From the NCBI GenBank assembly GCA_903854305.1, contig CAINWC010000105.1:1-22844 (forward strand): a DNA stretch of 22,844 nucleotides. Direction: 5' to 3'. Source of the DNA: an uncultured Pseudomonadota bacterium (GTDB lineage Bacteria; Pseudomonadota; Gammaproteobacteria; Burkholderiales; Methylophilaceae). Below are positions 1-7,543 of the stretch, piece by piece. Positions within the stretch are counted from its first letter, which is position 1. Each line of letters opens with the position of its first letter. The position numbers and the translations under genes were made by a program. The notes under the pieces were generated by a model that saw only the letters and a list, made by a program, of their open reading frames with translations, ran no database searches and had not been told where the DNA came from.

Positions 1-39
1 AGCCAAGCATCCATTTCTTGCACTCGGATACCCTATACT

Positions 40-1266
40 TTAAACATCGCCCTCTACCTCCAAGTCAGGGATATGTCCAAAGGCAATCCGCATTGGAGCA
101 TCTTTCAAGGCATCATGTGCGCCACCAAAATAAATGGTGTTTTTACCAAACTTTAAATTCAGATTATCAATCGCTTTATTCAGTTTCATCTCATTTTCCA
201 GCGGTTCTATTTGGAACAAATCTCGCGCCACTTCATCGGCCGTCACTAAACCGGTAAAAGAAACACCCACCGCATAAGGCTCGTTCTCTGTCTCTGGATA
301 CTGCTGCAGAAAAGTTTCGAGTGCTTCGATTAAGCGCAAAGTGTTATCCGTTGGCGAAATAGCGCTCTCCATGCTCCAACTTGCTTGGTTACGATATTTC
401 ACTTTTACACTCATGCGTGAAGTCAACAAGTCGTAACTACGCATGCGCATGCAAGCTTTTTGCAACAAGCGGTGCAGCACCGACTTTACGCCACTAAAGT
501 TACGCTGCTCTGGCGGCATCACATGTGAATGCCCCAAGCTACTGCGTGCATTTTTCACATAATGCGGTTCTAAGCCGCGCAATTTGTCATACATACGCTC
601 GCCTTCTATGCTACCCCAAGCAGTTTGTAGCTGATGACGATTAGCCGCATACAATTGTTCGATTGTCGTGATTTTGTAGCGATTCAGTCGCGCTTCCATT
701 TGCTTACCGATACCGTTTAAATCACGTAGCCTCAATGCATATAATCGTTGCGGCAACTCATGCGATTCAATCAGCACACAACCATCTGGTTTTTGCATAT
801 TTGACGCCACTTTAGACAAAAAAGTATTGGGGGCAATACCGATAGAACAGCGAATAAATTCAAACTGCTTATACATTTCACGCTTGATTTTTGCGGCAAG
901 TTTGAGTGCATTTTCTGGAAGCTGCTGGCTACCTGTGAGCTTGCAAACCATTTCGTCAATCGACAGCACTTTTTCCACATGCGTACAGCTTTCGACAATT
1001 TCAATCAGTTTGTGATGAAACGCCACATAAAGCGACGGACGTGCTTCTACAAAAATCATATCGGGGCATAATTTGCGTGCATCACGCACACCAGTGCCGG
1101 TTTTAATACCAAAGGCTTTAGCCTCATAGCTCGCCGCAATGCAGCAAGTAGTTTCTGCCATCACCGCCAACACGCCGATTGGTTTACCGCGCAGTTCTGG
1201 GCGTAATTGCTGCTCAACAGAAGCGAAGTAAGAGTTAAAATCTACGTATAAAGCGTTTAAGCGCAT
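40..1266 (-). CDS. Y-family DNA polymerase (Pol IV/UmuC-like)
   Basis: A 408-residue translesion DNA polymerase of the Y family, which copies past damaged template bases in the cytoplasm. The N-terminal catalytic motif is VDFNSYFASVE, with D9 as first metal ligand and F14 at the usual steric-gate position. The second motif is LSIDE, with D104 and E105 as the other carboxylates. The palm is followed by a thumb with a helix-hairpin-helix-like stretch (about 178-200, DLNGIGKQMEARL) and a little-finger domain. The Asn in DFN, where DinB has DMD, resembles UmuC. The C-terminus ends in a segment (YFGGAHDALKDAPMRIAFGHIP) seen in UmuC/DinP-like proteins, and I see no C-terminal QLxLF-type clamp-binding tail. 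It is longer than E. coli DinB (351 aa) and close to UmuC (422 aa). No umuD partner and no CTGT-N8-ACAG LexA box lie in the divergent upstream region. The ATG start follows CAACC without a good Shine-Dalgarno sequence. The family call is firm; the subfamily is open. Confidence 0.88.
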   Translation of the reverse strand: MRLNALYVDFNSYFASVEQQLRPELRGKPIGVLAVMAETTCCIAASYEAKAFGIKTGTGVRDARKLCPDMIFVEARPSLYVAFHHKLIEIVESCTHVEKVLSIDEMVCKLTGSQQLPENALKLAAKIKREMYKQFEFIRCSIGIAPNTFLSKVASNMQKPDGCVLIESHELPQRLYALRLRDLNGIGKQMEARLNRYKITTIEQLYAANRHQLQTAWGSIEGERMYDKLRGLEPHYVKNARSSLGHSHVMPPEQRNFSGVKSVLHRLLQKACMRMRSYDLLTSRMSVKVKYRNQASWSMESAISPTDNTLRLIEALETFLQQYPETENEPYAVGVSFTGLVTADEVARDLFQIEPLENEMKLNKAIDNLNLKFGKNTIYFGGAHDALKDAPMRIAFGHIPDLEVEGDV

Positions 1267-1350
1267 GGTTGAAAATAGTTAAATCCGATGTAATGTTTTA
1301 GGTGAAAGATTGACTAAGTATTGTAAGGTTAATTAACAAGACTTAAGAGC

Positions 1351-1395
1351 ATATTTTAAGAGACCGTATTTTAATAGACAGTATTTTAAGACAAA
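1351..1395. repeat. Three tandem 15-bp AT-rich repeats between the polymerase gene and msrA
   Basis: Three head-to-tail units with an exact 15-bp period occupy 1351-1365, 1366-1380 and 1381-1395. All share the core TATTTTAA followed by an AGA/AGAC-like end. The units are ATATTTTAAGAGACC, GTATTTTAATAGACA and GTATTTTAAGACAAA. They end 26 bp before the msrA start codon, in the shared intergenic region of two divergent genes. They could be repeated operator sites or a slippage-prone tract. No convincing -35/-10 pair could be assigned around them. Confidence 0.7.
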
Positions 1396-1421
1396 AATTT
1401 GAGAAAAATTAGGTAAACATC

Positions 1422-1958
1422 ATGAGTAACGAACAAATTGCAGTATTTGCAGGTGGCTGTTTTTGGTGCACCGAGCCGGTATTCAGCCAACTGAAAGGGG
1501 TTAGCAAGGTCGTGTCTGGCTATATTGGCGGCCATACACTTGATCCGACTTACAAAGACATTTGCAATGGCGACACCGGCCATGCCGAAGCTATACAAAT
1601 CACCTTTGATGCTGAGCAAATAAATTTTGAGACTTTGCTGGAGATATTTTTGGTATCACACGACCCAACCACACTCAACCGCCAAGGTAACGATGTAGGC
1701 ACACAATACCGTTCTGCCGTGTTTTGCCAAAATACCGAGCAACGCAATGCGGTTAATAAAATGATTACTGAGTTTAATGCAACACACCTATTTAATGCGC
1801 CTATTGTTACGCAGATTAATGATGCTGACACCTTCTACCCCGCAGAAGGTTACCATCAGTATTATTTTGACAAAAACCCGAACCAGCCTTATTGTATGGC
1901 AGTGGCCGCGCCTAAAGCTGCGAAGATACGGGCGAAATATGCGGCTTTGATAAAGTAA
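1422..1958 (+). CDS. msrA: Peptide-methionine (S)-S-oxide reductase MsrA
   Basis: A 178-residue MsrA that reduces methionine-S-sulfoxide, free or in proteins, using thioredoxin as reductant. It repairs oxidised proteins in the cytoplasm; no signal peptide is present. The catalytic motif GGCFWC is at residues 11-16, with C13 as the nucleophile. Other family marks are VSGYIGG, GHAEAIQITFD, the GTQYRSAVF block and YPAEGYHQYYF. The N-terminus begins almost directly at the catalytic motif, as in short MsrA forms. The ATG is preceded by AGG about 8 nt upstream. It stands alone, with a divergent polymerase gene upstream and convergent corA downstream. The length is typical and nothing is broken. Confidence 0.97.
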   Translation: MSNEQIAVFAGGCFWCTEPVFSQLKGVSKVVSGYIGGHTLDPTYKDICNGDTGHAEAIQITFDAEQINFETLLEIFLVSHDPTTLNRQGNDVGTQYRSAVFCQNTEQRNAVNKMITEFNATHLFNAPIVTQINDADTFYPAEGYHQYYFDKNPNQPYCMAVAAPKAAKIRAKYAALIK

Positions 1959-2004
1959 ATAATTTGAAGAAATGGTCTGTTGTTAGTTCATGGAAGTATC
2001 ATTC

Positions 2005-2036
2005 ATCGTCATTCCCGCGTAAGCGGGAATGACGAT
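2005..2036. terminator. Perfect inverted repeat between convergent msrA and corA (terminator or REP-like repeat)
   Basis: A perfect hairpin with 14-bp arms (ATCGTCATTCCCGC at 2005-2018, its reverse complement at 2023-2036) and a 4-nt loop, GTAA. It lies 46 bp after the msrA stop and ends one base before the corA stop codon. The symmetry suits a bidirectional terminator for the two convergent genes, although there is no long U-run. The core GTCATTCCCGCG..GCGGGAATGAC is, as I know it, a common dispersed palindrome in many proteobacterial genomes, so this may also be one copy of a mobile REP-like element. Only one copy is in this window. Confidence 0.75.
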
Positions 2037-2037
2037 C

Positions 2038-3135
2038 TTACGTTTTACTACTCAACCATTGTCTGCGCCAAAAAATCAAAATCATGATAAGCGCAATGCT
2101 GACCATTAGCCCCATCGCCCACCAAAAACCATCTTTCTCGGCTAGCCACGGCATCTCATGAAAGTTCATACCAAAGATACCCGCAATCAACGTGGCTGGC
2201 ATAAACAGCATGGCGACTACGGTTAAGGCACGGACTTCCAGATTCACGCGCTGGCTGACACTCGCCATATAAATATCCATCATGCCGCTTAAACTATCTC
2301 GTATGGATTCTAGCGATTCAATGAAATTCACCGTGTGATCATACACATCACGCAAATACGGCATAGTTGTCGGTTTAAAAAAACCATTGTCATTGCGCAT
2401 CAAACTATTAATCACTTCGCGCAATGGCCAAACCGCCCGGCGGAGTTCGATACTGACATGTTTGAGTTGATGAATACTATGTAACTCAGCATTTGACGGC
2501 TTACTCAGCAGCAACTCTTCTAGCGCCTCACTCGCCTCCCCCACATCTTCAAGCACGCTGAAATATCTATCTACCACGCTATCGAGTAAGGTATAGGCTA
2601 AATAATCAACCCCGAACTCGCGTATATGCGAGCGGCTCACACGAAGCCGCTCGCGCACAGGTTCAAAAATGCCGGTTGAACGCTCCTGAAACGTCAGTAA
2701 GTAGTTACGGCCCAACACCATACTGATTTGCTCAGAATCCACCGCCATATTGGCTTTATCATATTTAAAACTACGTGTTTCTAAAAACAGGTAATCATCA
2801 AATTCATCAACTTTTGGACGCTGCTCGGTGTTGAGAATATCTTCCTGCACTAGTGGATGTAAATGAAAAAAATCGCCAATCTGTTTGATGAGCGCGGCAT
2901 CGTGCACACCATGAACATTCAACCAAACCTTTTTATTGGCATTTTCGTTAACATTAAGTGTTGCGAGCTCATCGATGTTGAGCGTACGTTCGACAAAGTC
3001 GGCGAGGTCATATTCAATCAGGCTAATCGTAGGTTTAGCTAACTGACTCACGTCATTATCAGCCTGGCCGACATAGATGAGCGAGCCAGGTGGCATGCCG
3101 ATTTTTTTTGTATGGTGTTTTTTGTGTTTACGCAT
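2038..3135 (-). CDS. corA: CorA-type magnesium/cobalt transporter
   Basis: A 365-residue CorA channel moving Mg2+ (also Co2+/Ni2+) across the inner membrane as a pentamer. A large N-terminal cytoplasmic domain (about 30-300) is followed by two C-terminal membrane helices, roughly 303-321 and 338-356. The signature GMN is at 322-324, inside IFGMNFHEMPWL at the end of the first helix. The N-terminus is unusually basic and His-rich (MRKHKKHHTKK), and the C-terminal tail is basic (FWRRQW), as usual for a cytoplasmic end. The ATG lies only 15 bp after the stop of the preceding permease gene, on the same strand with no visible terminator between. Co-transcription with the ABC exporter operon is therefore likely. 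The Shine-Dalgarno sequence is weak, which fits translational coupling. The family call is strong; a Zn2+-export role (ZntB-like) cannot be excluded. Confidence 0.93.
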   Translation of the reverse strand: MRKHKKHHTKKIGMPPGSLIYVGQADNDVSQLAKPTISLIEYDLADFVERTLNIDELATLNVNENANKKVWLNVHGVHDAALIKQIGDFFHLHPLVQEDILNTEQRPKVDEFDDYLFLETRSFKYDKANMAVDSEQISMVLGRNYLLTFQERSTGIFEPVRERLRVSRSHIREFGVDYLAYTLLDSVVDRYFSVLEDVGEASEALEELLLSKPSNAELHSIHQLKHVSIELRRAVWPLREVINSLMRNDNGFFKPTTMPYLRDVYDHTVNFIESLESIRDSLSGMMDIYMASVSQRVNLEVRALTVVAMLFMPATLIAGIFGMNFHEMPWLAEKDGFWWAMGLMVSIALIMILIFWRRQWLSSKT

Positions 3136-3150
3136 GGCTGTAATAATAAC

Positions 3151-4353
3151 TTATTCTGCGCGCAAGGCTTCAATCGGGTCTAAATGAGAAGCGCTTCTTG
3201 CCGGCAGCACGCCTGCCAACAAACCGATGATGGCAGACATGACTAATGCGCCAATCGCAAAACTCCATGGTGTATGCACTGGCAATGTTGGCAGCGCTAA
3301 TAGCAACAATTGTGCCAAGCCGATTCCAAGTAGTAAGCCCAGTATGCCACCCAGTGCGGCCAGTATGACGGACTCGCTCAAAAACAGACCAAGAATAGTG
3401 CTGCGACGCGCGCCCAGCGCCACCAGCAGACCAATTTCATTGGTGCGTTCAGTGACTGAAATCGTCATAATCGTGACAATACCCACCGCGCCTACAAGTA
3501 AAGAAATACCGCCTAGCGCACCTACTGCCATCGTTAAAATATTAAGAATATTCGATAAGGTTTTGAGCATATCTTCCTGTGTAGTCACGGTAAAATCCTC
3601 ATGCCCATGACGAAGTTTGAGCCGATTTTTAACGGCCATGGCGACAGTGGCTGAAGATGCGCCTTCTGCATAACTGACATGAATTTCCATTAAGCCTTCG
3701 CGGTTGTACAGCTCTAGCGCACGAGCGGCGGGAATAAATGCGGTGTCGTCTAAATCGATACCCAGAAATTGACCTTTTGGTGCCAATACACCAATCACCC
3801 GAAAGTGCAGCCCGCCGATACGCACACGTGCACCTAAAGGATTTGTTGTACCAAACAACTCATTGCGCAACTTGCTACCCAACACCACAAAGGCACGTGA
3901 ACTACCTGCACCCTCACTTGGCAGAAAGCTGCCAATTTGCACGGTAGAACTGAAAACATGTATGAAATCTGCATCTACACCATAAATTGTGGATCGCCTT
4001 AAACGACCATTACTTGCTACTTCGGAGTTCCCCCAAACAGTTGGCGATGCACCCGTCACATTCGGCAATTGTTTAAGCGACTTGGCATCTTCCATCGTCA
4101 GCAATCTTGCTGTGGTTGGAATACCAGAGGGTGGCTGACCGCCAGTTTTGACTTTACCAGGAGAAATGCCAATCACATTGGTACCAAACTGCGTGAACTC
4201 AGCTAACACAAATTGATGCACGCCTTCGCCGATGGACGTCAGCAAGATTACCGCGGCAATGCCTACCGCAATACCAAGCAGCGTAAGAAAGCTGCGCATT
4301 CGATGCGAGGTAATGGCTTGCAGGGCAAAACGCGTGGAGTCGGCGATGAGCAT
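3151..4353 (-). CDS. MacB-like ABC transporter permease (second of two)
   Basis: A 400-residue FtsX/MacB-family permease with no fused ATPase. The first membrane helix is at about 20-42, followed by a periplasmic MacB core domain (to about 240), then three C-terminal helices from about 270. The tail holds the family-typical TERTNEIGLLVALGA and the end motif PARSASHLDPIEALRAE. I chose the ATG at 4353, which is 2 bp after the stop of the upstream permease. The open frame runs 39 codons further upstream, but only as the antiparallel-free second frame of that gene's end, with non-membrane, Cys/Trp-rich sequence. The protein aligns by eye along its whole length with its upstream neighbour (EFTQFGTNVIGISPGK against EFSAIGTNLVIVLPGR; TNPLGARVRIGG against ENPLGKTVRVGD). 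It is thus a paralogue by tandem duplication. Together with the neighbouring ATPase and adaptor it should form a tripartite-type efflux or envelope pump. The substrate is unknown. Confidence 0.9.
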   Translation of the reverse strand: MLIADSTRFALQAITSHRMRSFLTLLGIAVGIAAVILLTSIGEGVHQFVLAEFTQFGTNVIGISPGKVKTGGQPPSGIPTTARLLTMEDAKSLKQLPNVTGASPTVWGNSEVASNGRLRRSTIYGVDADFIHVFSSTVQIGSFLPSEGAGSSRAFVVLGSKLRNELFGTTNPLGARVRIGGLHFRVIGVLAPKGQFLGIDLDDTAFIPAARALELYNREGLMEIHVSYAEGASSATVAMAVKNRLKLRHGHEDFTVTTQEDMLKTLSNILNILTMAVGALGGISLLVGAVGIVTIMTISVTERTNEIGLLVALGARRSTILGLFLSESVILAALGGILGLLLGIGLAQLLLLALPTLPVHTPWSFAIGALVMSAIIGLLAGVLPARSASHLDPIEALRAE

Positions 4354-4355
4354 AT

Positions 4356-5564
4356 TTATCGCTTCGACAATGCCTGTATCGGGTCTAGCTGCGCGGCGCG
4401 GCGGGCGGGCATCACCCCAAAAATCAGACCCGAAACCAGCGCAGTGCCTAAGCCAGCTAGCACAGCCCACAGTGGCGGGTATGCTGGAAACGTGGGGTAA
4501 AAATTGCGAAGTATCGCTGCGCCTAGGTAACCTAAGGCGATGCCGACCACCGCACCAGTGAGCGATAACAGTACGGCTTCCACCATGAACAAATGGCGCA
4601 CGGATGCAGAGGTAGCTCCCAGTGCTTTAAGCAGCCCGATTTCAGCCGTACGTTGCGTGACAGAAACCAGCATCACATTCATCACCAGAATACCGGCTAC
4701 GGCCAAGCTAATTGCGGCAATACCAGCAACCCCAAGGGTCAGCACATTCAAAATCTTGTCGAAGGTTTTTAGCACCGCATCTTGCGTAATTACGGTCACG
4801 TCTTCTTCACCCTCGTGGCGTTGCGTAAGCATTTTCAATACACGTGCTTTAACCTCACCAATCTGCTCTCGGCTACGTGCCTCAACCAGAATACGGAACA
4901 AAGTATTGGTATTCAGCATAGCTTGCGCAGTAGCTACTGGCACAATTAATAATTCATCCGTTGTCATACCCATGCCTTGGCCGCCTTCGCTTAATACGCC
5001 AATCACGCGTAACCGTCTGTCGCCAACCCGCACGGTTTTTCCTAAAGGGTTTTCTGTACCAAATATCTCCCGTCGGATAGCCGCGCCCAACACCACCTCT
5101 GCTGCGCCGTGCCCTAAGTCACCTTTGGTAAGAAAGCGCCCAAGCGCTAATTTCTGTTTGCGCACGAGAATATAATCAGCGTTGGTACCAAGCAGCATGG
5201 CCTCACGCAACTTTCCTGAGGCATTGACCTCAGTGGTCGCAACCAAAATAGGCGAAATGCGTTCTACTCCCACCAGTCTAAGCAAGGCACTAGCATCATT
5301 TAGCGTTAAATCACGAGGCGTGTTGGTAATGAGATTGGCGGGATTGAAGCCGCGCGTTTCTGAGCGGCCGGGCAATACGATGACCAAGTTGGTGCCGATT
5401 GCAGAAAACTCACCCACCACATAACGGCGTGCGCCATCACCCAATGCCGTAAGAATCACCACGGCGGCCACGCCTATCGACATCGCCAGTATCAGCAAAC
5501 TTGTGCGCAAAGGATTGCCAGTGGCGGCATCACTAGCGTAGCGGAATGTATCGATGATTTTCAA
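4356..5564 (-). CDS. MacB-like ABC transporter permease (first of two)
   Basis: A 402-residue inner-membrane permease of the FtsX/MacB family lacking its own nucleotide-binding domain. A membrane helix at about 19-40 (LRTSLLILAMSIGVAAVVIL) precedes a periplasmic MacB core domain. Three C-terminal helices follow, with the conserved QRTAEIGLLKALGA loop and the end PARRAAQLDPIQALSKR. The start codon is TTG at 5564: the bases read ATTCCATTGAAAATC after a GGGCGGGA stretch, and no in-frame ATG lies near it. It follows the ATPase gene by 19 bp and precedes the paralogous permease by 2 bp. The likely role is one half of a heterodimeric transmembrane unit. Homodimers of each permease, used alternatively with the shared ATPase, are the other option. 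Confidence 0.9.
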   Translation of the reverse strand: MKIIDTFRYASDAATGNPLRTSLLILAMSIGVAAVVILTALGDGARRYVVGEFSAIGTNLVIVLPGRSETRGFNPANLITNTPRDLTLNDASALLRLVGVERISPILVATTEVNASGKLREAMLLGTNADYILVRKQKLALGRFLTKGDLGHGAAEVVLGAAIRREIFGTENPLGKTVRVGDRRLRVIGVLSEGGQGMGMTTDELLIVPVATAQAMLNTNTLFRILVEARSREQIGEVKARVLKMLTQRHEGEEDVTVITQDAVLKTFDKILNVLTLGVAGIAAISLAVAGILVMNVMLVSVTQRTAEIGLLKALGATSASVRHLFMVEAVLLSLTGAVVGIALGYLGAAILRNFYPTFPAYPPLWAVLAGLGTALVSGLIFGVMPARRAAQLDPIQALSKR

Positions 5565-5583
5565 TGGAATCCCGCCCTTTTAG

Positions 5584-6294
5584 CTAGGTAGCTTGGTCTG
5601 GCGCACGAGTGACATCACTTAAAATGCCGCCATCTTCCATTCTTATTTGGCGTCGCGCACGTGCCCCAAGCGCGTGGTCGTGTGTCACTACGATCAACGT
5701 CATGCCTTGCGCATTGAGCGCCTCTAGCAGCCGCACTACTTCTTCGCCTGTGACGCGATCAAGATTGCCCGTTGGTTCATCCGCTAACAAAACAGCTGGA
5801 CGCTGTACGGTCGCACGCGCGATGGCAACACGTTGACGCTGCCCGCCAGACAGTTCATTAGGCCTATGTTGCGCCCTGTCCATCAGGCCATATTCTTTAA
5901 GTGCCTGCTCAACACGTTTAGTGCGCTCAGCCGCAGGCATGCCAGCCAAAGTAAGCGGCAGCTCAATATTGGCAGCAGCCGTCAACCGTGGCACCAAATG
6001 AAAACTCTGAAAGATAAAACCGATGCGTTCGCTACGCACTTTGGCCTGCTCATCTGGGGCTAGCGTGGTCACATCCCGACCTTCCAGTTGATAGGTTCCT
6101 GCATCTGGGCGATCTAGCAAGCCGATTAAGTTAAGCAGCGTTGATTTTCCAGAACCCGATGGGCCCATCACAGCGATGTATTCGCCACGCGAGATCGTCA
6201 AATTCACATTGCGTAAAGCATGCACCTGACTGTCGCCCAAATAAAAAGTGCGCTCTATGCCATTCAGTGCAATCAGGCTTTCAGCGTCTGCCAT
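5584..6294 (-). CDS. ABC transporter ATP-binding protein (MacB/LolD type)
   Basis: A 236-residue nucleotide-binding subunit that energises the adjacent permeases from the cytoplasmic face. The Walker A motif GPSGSGKST is at 44-52, the Q-loop in FIFQSFHL (about 94-100), the ABC signature LSGGQRQRVAIARA begins at 148, Walker B VLLADEPTGNLD begins at 168, and the H-loop His is 205. The sequence is of the LolD/MacB/DevA group. The ATG at 6294 lies 6 bp after the adaptor stop codon. There is little Shine-Dalgarno complementarity, so coupling to the upstream gene is probable. It is a separate protein here, whereas E. coli MacB fuses ATPase and permease. The order adaptor-ATPase-permease-permease marks an export system of the MacAB type, not LolCDE, because an adaptor is present and no LolA/B-type partner is seen. 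Confidence 0.95.
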   Translation of the reverse strand: MADAESLIALNGIERTFYLGDSQVHALRNVNLTISRGEYIAVMGPSGSGKSTLLNLIGLLDRPDAGTYQLEGRDVTTLAPDEQAKVRSERIGFIFQSFHLVPRLTAAANIELPLTLAGMPAAERTKRVEQALKEYGLMDRAQHRPNELSGGQRQRVAIARATVQRPAVLLADEPTGNLDRVTGEEVVRLLEALNAQGMTLIVVTHDHALGARARRQIRMEDGGILSDVTRAPDQAT

Positions 6295-6300
6295 AGTGGG

Positions 6301-7476
6301 TTATTTTGCCTTACTTGCTTTAGCCGTGCTTTCTGGCTTAACGGTATCTTCTGGTTTAACGACAATACCCGCTTTCACGCCCTCTCGCTCCAACGAGACC
6401 ACAATGCGGTCGCCTTGCTTTAGCCCATCCAACACTTCGGTGAATTCCCAATTGGTAATACCAGCTTTGATGACGCGCTCTTCCAGTTTTTTAGTCCCCG
6501 GCTTATAAACCAACACCTTATTGCCTTCAAGCAAGGTTGATGTTGGCACACGCAACACATTGTTGTGGCTATCCAGCACAATTTCCACATCTGCGCTGTA
6601 GCCCACCAACAGCTGTTTGCTTTCATTGGCATTGTCGATTGAAACTTCTACATCAACCGTTCTAGCCTGTTTTTCTACCGCCACCACATAAGGCGCAACG
6701 CGTTTCACATGTCCAGCCAGCGGCTTGCCCGGCAGCGCATCCAAAGAAACCCGCGCAAGCTGGCCTACATGAACCTTGGGCGCATCCACTTCATCCATCG
6801 GCGCCTTGATATACAGGCAGGAGTCATCAATCAGGTCAATCGCCGGCGGAGTTGCCACGCCAGGCGGTGAAGGCGTGGTGTATTCACCAAGCTCGCCAAC
6901 GATATCCGCCACGATGCCATCAAACGGCGCAACTAATACTGTTCTATCTTGCTCAACTTTAGTGATTCTTACCCGCGCCTGTGCCTGTGTGACATCCGCA
7001 CGCGCCCCTTCACAAGCGGCTTGACGAGATTGCGCCTCAAATCGTGATTTTTCTTCACCACCTTCTGAAATAAAGCCGCGTGCACGCAGCTTGGCCATGC
7101 GAGCCGCATCACGTCCGGCATTTTCCGCAACGGCGCAAGCTTCTGTAATGCGTTTCTGGCTACTGGCAACCTGTGTTTGCGCCAGATTGCTTTGCGCTTG
7201 CTGGTCATCGTTCCATAAGCGCAACAACACCTGCCCTTTTTTCACGTGATCACCCTTTTTAACGCCAAGAAAAGCAATGCGACCGCCACTAATTGGCGAA
7301 AGCCGTGTACGCTGACAAGCCTCAACACTACCAGCGCGCGTATTCGCCACGCTAGCCTCAACCTTACCGAGGCCAACCTCAACCAAGGCCACAGCAATAG
7401 GCTGCGTGCGGTTAAACCACCAAAATGTAGCACCTATAAGGGCGATGCTGGCAATAATAATGAGAATGCGGCGCAT
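6301..7476 (-). CDS. MacA/HlyD-like periplasmic adaptor subunit
   Basis: A 391-residue membrane-fusion protein that should bridge the inner-membrane ABC permeases to an outer-membrane channel, or act on envelope lipids. One N-terminal membrane helix (about 4-21) has basic residues before it, so the bulk is periplasmic. Residues 60-95 hold the first lipoyl half (PISGGRIAFLGVKKGDHVKKGQ). An alpha-helical hairpin spans about 93-172 with its turn near RGFIS (133-137), and the second lipoyl half is at about 180-200 (LVAPFDGIVADIVGELG). Beta-barrel and membrane-proximal domains follow. The C-terminus is a Lys/Glu/Ser/Thr-rich tail (KPEDTVKPESTAKASKAK). Four cysteines (C54, C114, C155, C220) lie in the periplasmic part; C114 and C155 are equally far from the hairpin turn. 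No TolC-like gene is in the window. The upstream 110 bp carry two dyads, suggesting that the operon promoter is here. Confidence 0.92.
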   Translation of the reverse strand: MRRILIIIASIALIGATFWWFNRTQPIAVALVEVGLGKVEASVANTRAGSVEACQRTRLSPISGGRIAFLGVKKGDHVKKGQVLLRLWNDDQQAQSNLAQTQVASSQKRITEACAVAENAGRDAARMAKLRARGFISEGGEEKSRFEAQSRQAACEGARADVTQAQARVRITKVEQDRTVLVAPFDGIVADIVGELGEYTTPSPPGVATPPAIDLIDDSCLYIKAPMDEVDAPKVHVGQLARVSLDALPGKPLAGHVKRVAPYVVAVEKQARTVDVEVSIDNANESKQLLVGYSADVEIVLDSHNNVLRVPTSTLLEGNKVLVYKPGTKKLEERVIKAGITNWEFTEVLDGLKQGDRIVVSLEREGVKAGIVVKPEDTVKPESTAKASKAK

Positions 7477-7507
7477 AATGTTCTTTTTAAATGCTGAATG
7501 GTTTCAG

Positions 7508-7528
7508 ACTATCACTTTAAATGATAGT
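7508..7528. promoter_or_regulatory. Dyad upstream of the exporter operon (operator-like)
   Basis: A perfect inverted repeat, ACTATCA (7508-7514) and TGATAGT (7522-7528), separated by CTTTAAA. It lies 32 bp upstream of the adaptor start codon, where a repressor or activator site would be expected. It has no flanking U-run, so a terminator is unlikely. The binding protein is unknown and no regulator gene is adjacent. Confidence 0.4.
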
Positions 7529-7543
7529 GCATTTGATATATGT

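Noticed and set aside
4354..4470. A 39-codon N-terminal extension of the second permease, reaching 4470.
   Set aside because: It lies wholly over the end of the upstream permease gene and reads Cys/Trp/Arg-rich sequence unlike the family. The ATG at 4353, placed just before the first membrane helix, gives the normal family length.
4540..5175. A 211-codon plus-strand open frame opposite the first permease.
   Set aside because: It is Ser/Thr/Ala/Pro-biased low-quality sequence antisense to a clear gene, with no recognisable domain or ribosome-binding site.
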